DNA of 60,378 nucleotides. Origin: Nocardiopsis xinjiangensis YIM 90004 (GTDB lineage: Bacteria; Actinomycetota; Actinomycetes; Streptosporangiales; Streptosporangiaceae). The position numbers and the translations under genes are program-made. The stretch covers positions 157,210-217,587 of the forward strand of contig NZ_ANBE01000014.1 in NCBI RefSeq assembly GCF_000341145.1. Reading direction: 5' to 3'. The notes beneath the pieces were generated by a model. It did no database searches and was not told where the DNA came from. It saw nothing but the letters and a program-made list of their open reading frames with translations. Below are positions 16,160 through 24,751 of this stretch, in pieces (the first letter of the stretch is position 1; every line of letters starts with the position of its first letter).

Positions 16160-16693
16160 GTGGACATCGCAGTGGACCCGGACGAACCCGCACCTGTCTC
16201 TGAGGCCCCGGGACCCGGCGCGGAGGAATTCCGAGGGGCGATGGCGGCATTGCCGACCTCGGTCTCCATCGTGACGACCCGTGACGCGGGCGGGGTCGAC
16301 CACGGGTTCACGGCCGGTTCGGTGGTCTCGGCTTCGCTCGAGCCCCCACTGGTCCTGGTGTGTCTGTCCAGAACCGCCGAATGCCATGGAGCCTTCGCCT
16401 CGTCGCCGTTCTTTGCAGTGAGTGTGGCTCGATACGAGCACGCGGAACTCGCCCGGCGGTTCGCAGCGAAGGGGACCGACAAGTTCGCCGAGGGCCGGTT
16501 CAGGCGTACCGAGTCCGGACTACTCACCATGGAGGACGCTCGGCTCCTCCTGGAGTGTCGTGTCGTGGGCCGGCATCATGTGGGTGACCACGACGTTTTC
16601 ATCGGCCGGGTGCTGCGGACCCGTGTCGGGGCAGGGGAGGCCCTCGTCTTCGTCGACCGTGGATTCACGAAAACCGCCCCGTCCACCTGGTGA
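16160..16693 (+). CDS. flavin reductase (HpaC-like)
   Basis: 177 residues from GTG 16160. It has the flavin-reductase-like pattern: MAALPTSVSIVTT, GFTAGSVVSASLEPPLVLVC, and a late H-x-V-F-I-G-R-V (DHDVFIGRVL). These proteins use NAD(P)H to supply reduced flavin to a separate monooxygenase. No HpaB or luciferase-like oxygenase lies in this cluster within the window; the acyl-CoA-dehydrogenase-fold protein at 4674 could be the client. The 177-bp gap before it may hold its own promoter. Confidence 0.88.
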   Translation: MDIAVDPDEPAPVSEAPGPGAEEFRGAMAALPTSVSIVTTRDAGGVDHGFTAGSVVSASLEPPLVLVCLSRTAECHGAFASSPFFAVSVARYEHAELARRFAAKGTDKFAEGRFRRTESGLLTMEDARLLLECRVVGRHHVGDHDVFIGRVLRTRVGAGEALVFVDRGFTKTAPSTW

Positions 16694-17217
16694 CCGGCAC
16701 GGCGTCGACCCCGGAACACGCTCGGCCCACGTGTCGGTGGCGTGAGCGCACCGGCTCGACGAGGGCGCATGTGCTGTGAGCGAGGTGTTCGGGTGCGGGG
16801 GACCGAGCAACGGTCGGCGTCTTCCTGCCTCGACCGCTGTGGCGGCGTCCCGACGGGCCATCGGCCCCTGCCCCCTCCACCGTGGAGCCCACAGCGCTGC
16901 GAATGTGTCCCACTTGAGCCTGGCACAGAGGGTTCACGCCCGGGGTCCCTCGCTGGACCCCGCTGAAGAGCCGCTGTTCGCACGAACGAAGCCGGCGATC
17001 ACTCGACGCCTCCACGTGCAGACGCACCTGTCGAGCGCAGTCGATCTTGCGGCGGTCCGAGCGAGATCGCCCTTCTGTCGCGGCCGGTTGCCGGTCCAGG
17101 ACGAAACCAGTAGGCCGTCCTCGATGACCGGGACAACGCGCTAGCGTTGCCTCTGAAGGGCCTTGCACGCGCACGGTCGCACGTAGGGACGGATCCGAGG
17201 ACGAAGAGAGGACGGCG
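16694..17217. other. intergenic region before the MerR gene
   Basis: 524 bp in which no frame on either strand has convincing coding character. It separates the hybrid cluster from the MerR/SulP pair and so may mark the cluster edge. The only structure I see is the inverted repeat at 17134-17149. Confidence 0.45.
17134..17149. promoter_or_regulatory. inverted repeat upstream of merR, candidate operator
   Basis: CAACGC (17134-17139) and GCGTTG (17144-17149) are perfect arms around GCTA. It lies about 70 bp before the MerR start, where MerR regulators usually bind the spacer of their own promoter. The core promoter cannot be fixed by eye. Confidence 0.3.
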
Positions 17218-17637
17218 ATGTCCAACAGCGGGCACATGCAGATCGGTGAGGTCGCTGAACGGACCGGCCTGTCCCTGCGGACCATCCGCTACTACGGCGA
17301 GGTCGGCCTGGTCGAGCCCTCGGCCCGCTCACGTGGGGGGTTCCGTCTCTACACGGAAGAGGACGCCGACCGGCTCCAGCTCATCAAGCGGATGAAGCCG
17401 CTGAGCTTCAGCCTGGAGCAGACCCGGGAGCTGCTGGAGACCTTGGACCGCCTCAACGATCCCCGGACCACACCCGAGGAACAGGCCGCTCTCAGCTCCG
17501 GCCTCGACGAATTCGAAGACTCCATCGACCGGCGCTGCCGGACTCTGCGCAAGGAACTGGCGATGGCAGAGGAGTTCGGCCAACGCCTGCGCGACGAACG
17601 CGCCCGCAGCGGACCCGCCAGCGAAGCGCACCCGTAG
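17218..17637 (+). CDS. MerR-family transcriptional regulator
   Basis: 139 residues. The N-terminal winged helix is MQIGEVAERTGLSLRTIRYY, followed by GLVEPSARSRGGFRLY. A dimerisation coiled coil follows, and the C-terminus is short, acidic and basic without a Cys cluster, so metal sensing of the CueR or SoxR type is not supported. A GAGAGG site 6 bp upstream supports ATG 17218 over the in-frame ATG at 17236. The SulP permease gene follows 285 bp downstream on the same strand and is the probable target. The effector is unknown. Confidence 0.9.
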   Translation: MSNSGHMQIGEVAERTGLSLRTIRYYGEVGLVEPSARSRGGFRLYTEEDADRLQLIKRMKPLSFSLEQTRELLETLDRLNDPRTTPEEQAALSSGLDEFEDSIDRRCRTLRKELAMAEEFGQRLRDERARSGPASEAHP

Positions 17638-17922
17638 CCGGCCGGAGCATGCCGCGTTCGAGGGTGTGCGGTGTGCGACAAGGACGGAAAGCCTTGTTGC
17701 GCAGTGGCTCGGTCGGCTTGTGACGGGCGTCTCCTCCCGAACCCCGGAAGTCAACATTCACGTGAGGATAGAGTTTGGGGGTCGGTCGCCGACGACGTCG
17801 ACCTGCGTTCCTGCCGCCCTTGGCCCCGGTCGCCTCATGCCGGGGCCGTGGCTCCGCGGCCGAACGCACCACCCGTACTTTCCGCGGCCCGCGTCCCGGG
17901 CCACCGCACCCTGTTGGATTCC

Positions 17923-19413
17923 ATGACTCTGCCTGCCGAAACGCCCCGCACGTGGCGTTCGAAGATGCCCTCAACCGCCCAGCTGCGCGCCGACGTGCTG
18001 GCCGGCCTCGTGGTGGCCCTGGCTCTGATCCCCGAGGCCATCGCGTTCTCGCTCATCGCCGGGGTGGATCCCCGGGTGGGTCTGTACGCCTCCTTCGTCA
18101 TGGCGGTCTCCATCGCCTTCCTGGGCGGGCGCCCGGCGATGATCTCCGCCGCCACCGGCGCCATGGCCCTGGTGGTCGCTCCTTTGTCCATGGAGCACGG
18201 CGTCGACCATCTGATCGCCGCGACCCTGCTGGCCGGCCTGTTCCAGATCGCCCTGGGCCTGGCCGGGGTCGCCAAACTGATGCGGTTCGTCCCGCCCAGT
18301 GTGATGACCGGGTTCATCAACGCCCTGGCGATCCTCATCTTCCTGTCGCAGATGCCTTACTTGAGCGACTTCGACGTGCCTGTCTACGCCATGGTCGCCA
18401 TCGGGCTGGGCATCATCTTCGGCCTGCCCTACCTGACCAAGGTCGTGCCCGCCCCCCTGGTGGCCATCGTCGTACTCACCGTCGCCACGATCACGATGGG
18501 GATCTCGACCCGGACCGTGGGCGACGAGGGCGAGCTGCCCGACACCTTCCCCGTGCCGCTGATCCCGGACGTGCCCTTCACCTGGGACACGCTGGTCCTC
18601 ATCGCCCCCTACTCCCTGACCCTGGCGCTGGTGGGGCTGATGGAGTCGCTGATGACCGCCAAGGTCGTCGACGACCGCACCGAGACCGCCTCCGACCACG
18701 GCCGTGAGGCCCGTGGGCAAGGCATCGCCAACGTCCTGGTCGGCCTCTTCGGCGGGATGCCCTCCTGCGCGATGATCGGCCAGACCATGATCAACGTCTC
18801 CTCCGGTGCCCGCACCCGTGTCTCCACGTTCCTGGCCGGGGTCTTCCTGATGCTGCTGTGCGTGGTCCTGGGCGACGTCGTGGGCCTGATCCCCATGGCG
18901 GCGCTCGTGGCGGTGATGGTCTTCGTCTCGATCGTGACCTTCGAATGGCACAGCATCGCCCCGGCCACGCTCAAGCGCATGCCCTGGAGCGAGACCCTGG
19001 TCATGGTGGTGACCGTCGTCGTGGTGGTGGCCACCGACAACCTCGCCCTGGGCGTCGTCGTGGGTGTGCTCGTGTCCATGGTTTCCTTCGCCGGCAAGGC
19101 CGCGATGCAGGCCGACGTCACCAGCGTCCTGGACCCCGAGGGCGGGACCCGGGTCTACTCGGTCAACGGCGAGGTCTTCTTCGCCTCCACCGGCGGCCTC
19201 GTCGGGCGTTTCGACTACACCGAACAGGGCCTGGACAAGGTGGTGATCGACATGTCCGGCGCCCACGTGTGGGACTCCTCGGCGGTGGCGGCCCTGGACC
19301 AGGTCACCGAACACTTCCGGCGCCACGGTGTCGAGGTGGAGATCATCGGGCTCAACCGGCCCAGCGAACGCCTGCACGCCGAGCTGTCGGGGACATTGGC
19401 CGGAGGTCACTGA
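17923..19413 (+). CDS. SulP-family anion permease
   Basis: 496 residues from ATG 17923. The open frame extends to 17671, but that stretch is not protein-like. About ten to twelve hydrophobic segments fill residues 25-400, starting with the family's LAGLVVALALIPEAIAFSLIAGVDP. The C-terminus is a STAS domain (VYSVNGEVFFAST, KVVIDMSGAHVWDSSAVAAL). SulP proteins import sulfate, bicarbonate or other anions across the inner membrane. No carbonic anhydrase is adjacent, so the substrate is open. A strong hairpin follows 20 bp after the stop. Confidence 0.93.
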   Translation: MTLPAETPRTWRSKMPSTAQLRADVLAGLVVALALIPEAIAFSLIAGVDPRVGLYASFVMAVSIAFLGGRPAMISAATGAMALVVAPLSMEHGVDHLIAATLLAGLFQIALGLAGVAKLMRFVPPSVMTGFINALAILIFLSQMPYLSDFDVPVYAMVAIGLGIIFGLPYLTKVVPAPLVAIVVLTVATITMGISTRTVGDEGELPDTFPVPLIPDVPFTWDTLVLIAPYSLTLALVGLMESLMTAKVVDDRTETASDHGREARGQGIANVLVGLFGGMPSCAMIGQTMINVSSGARTRVSTFLAGVFLMLLCVVLGDVVGLIPMAALVAVMVFVSIVTFEWHSIAPATLKRMPWSETLVMVVTVVVVVATDNLALGVVVGVLVSMVSFAGKAAMQADVTSVLDPEGGTRVYSVNGEVFFASTGGLVGRFDYTEQGLDKVVIDMSGAHVWDSSAVAALDQVTEHFRRHGVEVEIIGLNRPSERLHAELSGTLAGGH

Positions 19414-19722
19414 CCCGCCTCCACAGACGGATCGAGCGCCCCGGGAACCACCGTTCCCGGGGCGCTCGGCATGCCGTGAACCGGATTCGCCACCGCAAGG
19501 CCTCCAGGCCCTCCAACACGCCGGACCATCTCCGAGGCGGTCGAGCAATGCTCACCACCGCCGACCGCGGTCCGGCGCCTCTGCCCCCACGGCTCGTCGG
19601 GGCGTTCTTGCCGACAACGGTGCTCGAACCGGTCCTCGGCGCCCCGCGCAGTCCGGCTCGGCGGGCGGCCGACTCCGGCCCCTTCGGCCTGGAGGGATGA
19701 TGCCGCGCGGGTGGTGTGCGCC
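19414..19722. other. convergent intergenic region with terminator
   Basis: 309 bp between the SulP stop and the leftward flavoprotein stop. It contains the hairpin at 19434-19467 and nothing else that I can support. Confidence 0.5.
19434..19467 (+). terminator. strong hairpin terminator after the SulP gene
   Basis: A perfect 15-bp stem, GAGCGCCCCGGGAAC with its complement, around a CACC loop. It lacks a T-run, as is common in high-GC actinobacteria. It lies between convergent genes and could serve both strands. Confidence 0.8.
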
Positions 19723-20856
19723 TCACGTGGCGTGGCGCAGGGCGGCCGTGTCCAGGGCCTGACCGAAGCGAAGCGCACCGTACAGCGGGTAGGCGCGGGC
19801 CGTCACCTGAACGTGCTGCGTGATGGTGTGGGCATCACGCAGACGCCGTTGCAACGGATCGCCGGCGTGGACGGCTGCCCCGCCTCCGAGCTGGTGGATG
19901 CCGCCCACGACCGCGGCGGCCTCCGCGGTCGCGTGGCTCATGGCGAGTCGGCTCCGGGCCCGCACACCGGTGTCGGCGGTGTGCCCGTCCTGCGCCGTGT
20001 CCCACATCTCGCCCATGGCCTCCAGCAGGAAGGCCCGTGCGGAGTACAACCGCGCCTCGGCCCGCGCGGTTTCGATGTGTGCGAGCGAGGACCGTGCGAG
20101 CGTGTTGGGCAGGCCCAGGGACGTGGTGCCCTCCGCGCGGTCGAGCAGGTCGTTGACCGCTCCGACCGCGTTGCCGAGCGCGACCGCGGCGTAGGCGAAG
20201 GAAATATACGCGGTCAGGGGGAACAGGGAGAGCGGGGTGTCCTGACGGGGCCCGGGCCGCCCCATGTCGACCAGCCGCCGGTCGGGAACGAACACGCCCG
20301 GCCGGACGGAGAAGTGCCCGGAGGAGGTCGCGCGGAGGCCGAGCGAGTCCCAGTCGCCCTCGATGACGATGTCCGAGGTGGGTACGAAGGCGACGAGGGA
20401 CCGCCCGTCGACGACCATGCCCAGGCCCATCCACTTCGCGTGCGGTGCGGCCGACCCCCACGGCCACCGGCCGGAGTCCACACACAGGCCGCCCTCGGTG
20501 AACCGGCCCGAACCTCCCGGCATCGACGCGCACGCGACCGGAGCCGTGCCGTCGAAGATCTCTCGGGCGCTGTCCTCGGCCAGGTAGTGGGTGAAGATCG
20601 AGTGTGTGGAGGACGTCGCCGGGTACCACGCCGCGCTCGCGTCTCCCTCAGCCACGGCCATCAGAGCTCGCGCGCTCGTGACCGGATCGATCTCGGGACC
20701 ACCGAGTCGCGTCGGCATACCCATACGCAGCAATTCGGTGCCGATGAGCTCCGTGACGACCTCTTCGGTCAGCAAGCCGGCCCGTTCGCCCGCGTCCGCG
20801 TGGACGCGGCTGACGTCTGCGACCCTGCGCGCGCACTCTATGATCTTCTCGGTCAT
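19723..20856 (-). CDS. acyl-CoA-dehydrogenase-fold flavoprotein, likely monooxygenase-type (azole-peptide cluster)
   Basis: 377 residues, MTEKIIECARRVADVSRVHA onward. Start 20856 was chosen because the open frame runs far upstream through non-homologous sequence. The central region reads VCASMPGGSGRF-like residues, then GRWPWGSAAPHAKWMGLG. This matches the HsaA/HpaB-like branch (two-component, FMNH2-dependent hydroxylases) better than true acyl-CoA dehydrogenases. It is the last gene of the leftward azole-peptide operon, 74 bp after the CPBP protease. A role in oxidising or hydroxylating the modified peptide is plausible. No dedicated reductase is adjacent. Confidence 0.82.
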   Translation of the reverse strand: MTEKIIECARRVADVSRVHADAGERAGLLTEEVVTELIGTELLRMGMPTRLGGPEIDPVTSARALMAVAEGDASAAWYPATSSTHSIFTHYLAEDSAREIFDGTAPVACASMPGGSGRFTEGGLCVDSGRWPWGSAAPHAKWMGLGMVVDGRSLVAFVPTSDIVIEGDWDSLGLRATSSGHFSVRPGVFVPDRRLVDMGRPGPRQDTPLSLFPLTAYISFAYAAVALGNAVGAVNDLLDRAEGTTSLGLPNTLARSSLAHIETARAEARLYSARAFLLEAMGEMWDTAQDGHTADTGVRARSRLAMSHATAEAAAVVGGIHQLGGGAAVHAGDPLQRRLRDAHTITQHVQVTARAYPLYGALRFGQALDTAALRHAT

Positions 20857-20930
20857 ACCCCGATCGAATCGCGCCCGGGCGACGTTGCCCAGTCGTCTCA
20901 TCGGCCGACAGGCGCACATGCGTTCATCCG

Positions 20931-21566
20931 TCATCCGTCCCAGGACCGGCTCGGCGGCAGATCTGGGGGAGCCGCAGGTGCCCTCCGCCGCGAAACGCGA
21001 GCTGTGGCAGACATGACCAGATTGTGCACGTAGTGGAAGAGCGCGGCCGCGAGCACGCCCCCCAGGAGCGCGAGCCCGGTCAAGGCGGCCCCCAGGAGCA
21101 GCTGATAGGGGATGACACGCCAACCGTTGCGGGGAACGTGCAGCAGTGCGAACCCCGCCATCGTCGACATCGCGGCGAGGAGGACGGGTGTTCCGGCGTG
21201 CACCAGGCCGCCCAGCGCGGCGAGTCGCCACAGCGCTTCCTCGGAGGCCGTGCAGAGCCCCGTCCACACAGGGCGCCTGGGGAGCCGCACGAACCTGCGC
21301 GGACGGCTCACCAAGCCGCCCATGACCAAGGGGAAAGCACATCCCAGCACCACCGCGACCACGCAGGCGAGGTGTGTCCAGGCGGTCACCAGCCCCGGAG
21401 GGCCGGAGCCGGCGGCCAGGAGAGCCACGGACCCGAGGGCGACCGTGGCGACCGTGTACAGGCCCTCCGGCCGCTGGCCCGCGAACCGTACCGCTGTACC
21501 CAGTGGGGGCGGGTACCGCAGCACCCAAGGCACGGCCAGGTGCATGAGGGCCAACAGGGCCGTCAC
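20931..21566 (-). CDS. CPBP (Abi/CAAX-like) intramembrane metalloprotease
   Basis: 211 residues with about six hydrophobic segments. The family motifs are all visible: SEEALWR (E-E-x-x-x-R), FALLH (F-x-x-x-H) and FHYVHN. CPBP proteases cleave within the membrane and are known in some RiPP operons as leader peptidases or immunity proteins. Its start overlaps the SagB-type gene's stop by 4 bp, so it belongs to the azole-peptide operon, which has no other obvious leader peptidase. Cleavage of the precursors is therefore inference from context. Confidence 0.85.
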   Translation of the reverse strand: MTALLALMHLAVPWVLRYPPPLGTAVRFAGQRPEGLYTVATVALGSVALLAAGSGPPGLVTAWTHLACVVAVVLGCAFPLVMGGLVSRPRRFVRLPRRPVWTGLCTASEEALWRLAALGGLVHAGTPVLLAAMSTMAGFALLHVPRNGWRVIPYQLLLGAALTGLALLGGVLAAALFHYVHNLVMSATARVSRRRAPAAPPDLPPSRSWDG

Positions 21567-22384
21567 CGGTCGGAGCCGTAGCCGATCAGCACCGCGTAGA
21601 CAGGAGCGTCGTCGACACCGTTGTGGTCCACCATCACCTCGGTGAGCCGGGCGTCGAAGAAGCCTCCGATCGGCCGGCAGGCCAGGCCGTGGGCCGTGGC
21701 GAGCAGGAGAAGATTCTGGACCAGGTGTCCCGCCTCGGTCAGCGCGAACCGCAGTGCGCGCTGACCGTACTTGAACCGCGACCTCCAGAACGAGGCCGAG
21801 ATCACGAGCTGGACGGCCGGCACCCCGGAGATGTTGGGGGCGTTCGTCGCTTCCCTCAGTGCCGCGCCGTCGACATCGCCGAGGTCGGTCAGCGCGTGTT
21901 CGAAGGGGTCGAAGTGGTAACGACCGCCGCTGCGGAGGGATTCGACGCGGCTGGGGAGCACGTAGATGTCCAGGGGATACAACGCGCCGGCGGAAGGGGT
22001 GGGCCGCAGCGAGTGTTCACCGAGCGACCCCGTCACACCGTACGAGCGCGAGAGCAGACTGGAGAGCACTCCGGCAGAGACCTCCCGCTCGTCGAACGCG
22101 TCCGCGCTGCGACGGCTCGCCAGCACCGACTCCAACGACGCCTGTGCTGGAGCGGACTCCGGAAGCGGGAGTACGGGTCTGCCCTCGTAACGCCGTGTCG
22201 ACCGGGTACTCATCTGGCGCATCTCCGCCGAGCGCTCCAGGCGCGCGACGCCCGGCACGTCCCACGGGATGCTGGCGGGATAGATCTTCGATGCCTCGAA
22301 GAAATTCTCGGCGGGGTCGTCCGGTCCGGGGATCCCCGACTGGTAGACCACGTCGACCAGATTGGACGTATCGACCTCGGCCAT
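21563..22384 (-). CDS. SagB-type FMN-dependent azoline dehydrogenase
   Basis: 273 residues from ATG 22384, with an AAGGAG ribosome site. The frame is open further upstream, but that part is antisense to the YcaO end. Nitroreductase-fold signatures typical of SagB/McbC oxidases are clear: SRRSADAFDEREVSAGVLSSL, RPTPSAGALYPLDIYVL, and a late ALTEAGHLVQNLLLLATAHG. These enzymes oxidise thiazolines and oxazolines made by the cyclodehydratase to thiazoles and oxazoles using FMN. It starts 10 bp after the YcaO gene. Its presence means the mature peptide should carry aromatic azoles. Confidence 0.93.
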   Translation of the reverse strand: MAEVDTSNLVDVVYQSGIPGPDDPAENFFEASKIYPASIPWDVPGVARLERSAEMRQMSTRSTRRYEGRPVLPLPESAPAQASLESVLASRRSADAFDEREVSAGVLSSLLSRSYGVTGSLGEHSLRPTPSAGALYPLDIYVLPSRVESLRSGGRYHFDPFEHALTDLGDVDGAALREATNAPNISGVPAVQLVISASFWRSRFKYGQRALRFALTEAGHLVQNLLLLATAHGLACRPIGGFFDARLTEVMVDHNGVDDAPVYAVLIGYGSDR

Positions 22385-22394
22385 GGCCGCTCCT

Positions 22395-23762
22395 TCAGGG
22401 GAAAGGGTGGGGTGTGGGGTTGACGAAGGGCTCGGTACCGGGCTCCAGCAGACCGAGTTCGACGGGGCGGCTGTGGAGGCGTTCACCGCCGAGGCAGCGA
22501 CGGCGGTACCCGGCATCGAGGGGTTGCAACTGCGGGGAGAACACTTTGACCACGTGTCCGCCTGCCTCGCGTACGTCCGGGCTCGTCAGATCGACCGCGT
22601 ACAGGTCGACCCCGTCCTCGTGCAGTGAGGAGATCAAGGCGTCCCGCAGCTCTCCCGGGCTCTCCGACGGCAGTATCGGCATGTCTGCCGTCCGCGAGCG
22701 GGCAGGGGAGCTGTCGAGGAACCGTGTCTTCCCGGTGAGGGCGTTGTTCGAATGCAGCGCGATGTGGTCGTCGAAGTCCTGCACGGTCTCGTCGTAATCC
22801 GAGCCGGGAGCCACGCTCTCGCCCGCGCGGCGTTTTGCGACCCCCCACGTTCGGGTGCTGACCGCCTCTGCGACGGCCTTGGTGGCGGCCGTTACCGGGG
22901 AGCTTGCGGCAGCGGCGCCCAAGCCCAGCGGTACTGCTCCTGCGAACTCGTTGCGCACCACCGCCAGGACGGTGGAGACCCCGCTGAAGGCGCTGAGGTC
23001 CACCAAGGAGACATCGAGGCCGGTCGGCGCGACGTGTTTGCTCATGTAGGCGGACAGCGCCGGGTCCGAGTCGACGTCGACCAGCGGCATCGACAGCTGC
23101 TTGTACCAGGTGATCATGACGGCGTCGCGCTCGACCAGTTCCAGCAGAGCACCCACCAGAGCTTCGTCCGGGGTGCTGCTGTAGGCCAGCCCATTGCTGG
23201 TCGCGTCGGCGATCGGGTTGACGTCCATCATGTCCGCGCGCAGGTAGACCGGCTGCGCGGGGATCCACACGAGGGCGCCGTCGGCCAGGCGGCGGCTCTG
23301 CACCCAGGGCAGCCAGGTGGACTCGGTGAACGGAACACGAGACGCGCCCGTCTGCTCGTACTGCCAGTCGGCGAACGGTTTGTACTGCTTGGGTGGGAGG
23401 CAGTCGAGTCCGCGGTCGGTCAACTCCGACCACGTGCCGTACTCCAAGCGGTCGAACGGGACCCATGCGCCGCTGTAGCGTTCCACCGCTTCGCCGATCG
23501 CGGCCAGCCGCGCGTCCCGGAGGCTGGAACCGCCGCCGCCGTTGACCTTGTTGCACCGCGTCCCGAGCAGCATCCGGGAATCGGCTGCCTCACTGCCCAC
23601 CGAGAACGCGTACAGGTCCGAAGTGTCCCGTGTGCGTTCGAACAAGCGGCGGACGAGGCCGGTCACCGGAGAGACGAAGCCCGACATCACCCGTTCCGCT
23701 TGCTCTGGCGTCGTCCACGGGACGGAGCCCGCCGGTGCCGGTTCGTCGAACGCGGTGCTCAC
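22395..23762 (-). CDS. YcaO-domain cyclodehydratase
   Basis: 455 residues from GTG 23762 (GTGA overlap with the E1-like gene's stop). YcaO ATP-site landmarks are AAIGEAVERYSGAWVP, LLELVERDAVMITWYK and, later, AATKAVAEAVSTR. The protein ends in the proline-rich tail PTPHPFP, typical of azoline-forming YcaO enzymes. It activates backbone amides with ATP so that Cys and Ser/Thr side chains cyclise to azolines. Together with the E1-like partner it forms the heterocyclase acting on the two precursor peptides encoded divergently at 25768 and 26043. Confidence 0.96.
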   Translation of the reverse strand: MSTAFDEPAPAGSVPWTTPEQAERVMSGFVSPVTGLVRRLFERTRDTSDLYAFSVGSEAADSRMLLGTRCNKVNGGGGSSLRDARLAAIGEAVERYSGAWVPFDRLEYGTWSELTDRGLDCLPPKQYKPFADWQYEQTGASRVPFTESTWLPWVQSRRLADGALVWIPAQPVYLRADMMDVNPIADATSNGLAYSSTPDEALVGALLELVERDAVMITWYKQLSMPLVDVDSDPALSAYMSKHVAPTGLDVSLVDLSAFSGVSTVLAVVRNEFAGAVPLGLGAAAASSPVTAATKAVAEAVSTRTWGVAKRRAGESVAPGSDYDETVQDFDDHIALHSNNALTGKTRFLDSSPARSRTADMPILPSESPGELRDALISSLHEDGVDLYAVDLTSPDVREAGGHVVKVFSPQLQPLDAGYRRRCLGGERLHSRPVELGLLEPGTEPFVNPTPHPFP

Positions 23763-24742
23763 TTGTGCGCCTCCTTCGCGAACCAGACCTGCGGGTAGCC
23801 GATGCCGGCGGAGGGCGAGCAACGTTCGCACCGGGGCACACGCAGTACGCGGTGGTTCTCCAAGTCGATCGAGTCGAAGCGCAGCGAGATCGTCGACAGC
23901 TCGCCCGGTACCGTCTGCCCCGCCCGTTCCTGCAGACCGAGCCGTTCCACGACCTTGTCGACGACGAGCCCGGTCTGGATGAGGCGCAACCCCGGGTAGC
24001 GAGTGGAACTGTCGAAGACCGGCCCCACCGGTTCGGCTTCGGCCAGCGCGGAGGAGATCTCTGCGGTACCGAAATTCGAGGCCTTGCGCAGCAGGTAACA
24101 CTCGTAGCAGGCCGACTGCCCGGGAACGACCCAGGGACCGACCGTGGCCTGCCCGCCGTTGAAGGCGACCACCGCCAGCCAAGGGACCTCCAGGTCCTCC
24201 GACAGCCGCTCCGCGTTCCATTCGGTCAGTACCGGGTCCTGCTCATGGCTTCCCACCACGACGGCCGGTGCCGTGATGTCGTCGTCGCGGCCGATGACCA
24301 CACCCGCATCGGTCAACGACTGGTTCAGCTCCGCGTGCAGCCTGCCCGACCCCACCAAGCGGATCGGCCGGTCGCGCAGACGCGCGTGGATCTCAGCGCG
24401 TTCCACCGATCCGCCCGACCGCTGCCACAATCCGAGAACGACGGGATCGAGGTCCTGAGCCTCCGAGCCCGCCGGTGGGGACCCTTCGATGAAGAGTCCC
24501 GCAGCCACGAGCTGCGACATCAGTGTCTCGAACTGGGAGCTCTGCCCTTCGCTGATCTCGGAGGGGTCGATGTCGATCCGTCCGTCGACCGCCCTGTCGA
24601 GGAGTGCAGCGACGAATGGGCGGACACCGGGCGCGGCGCACCGGGTCACGACCCCGCCGTGCCGAACCAGGATGTCCTGGCCTCTGGCCAGAGCACGGGC
24701 CTCCGTGTTCACGAGCCAGCTTCTGCTTCCGGTCTCATACAT
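23759..24742 (-). CDS. E1-like (ThiF/SagC-type) partner, leader-binding subunit of the cyclodehydratase
   Basis: 327 residues. Two Cys pairs, C-x2-C in SACYECYLLRK and C-x2-C in RCERCSP near the C-terminus, form the structural zinc site of TOMM E1-like proteins. The N-terminal hundred residues (VRPFVAALLDRAVDGRIDI, SSQFETLMSQLVAAGLF) look like the winged-helix leader-recognition element. In this family the protein binds the precursor leader and presents the core to YcaO. It overlaps the YcaO gene by 4 bp and follows the NmrA-like gene by 9 bp. Confidence 0.9.
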   Translation of the reverse strand: MYETGSRSWLVNTEARALARGQDILVRHGGVVTRCAAPGVRPFVAALLDRAVDGRIDIDPSEISEGQSSQFETLMSQLVAAGLFIEGSPPAGSEAQDLDPVVLGLWQRSGGSVERAEIHARLRDRPIRLVGSGRLHAELNQSLTDAGVVIGRDDDITAPAVVVGSHEQDPVLTEWNAERLSEDLEVPWLAVVAFNGGQATVGPWVVPGQSACYECYLLRKASNFGTAEISSALAEAEPVGPVFDSSTRYPGLRLIQTGLVVDKVVERLGLQERAGQTVPGELSTISLRFDSIDLENHRVLRVPRCERCSPSAGIGYPQVWFAKEAHK

Positions 24743-24751
24743 GAGAAAGCT

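Noticed and set aside
17971-19548. 525-codon minus-strand open frame, His/Asp/Gly-rich
   Set aside because: Antisense shadow of the SulP gene; its composition is an artefact of GC-rich codons and it has no fold motifs.
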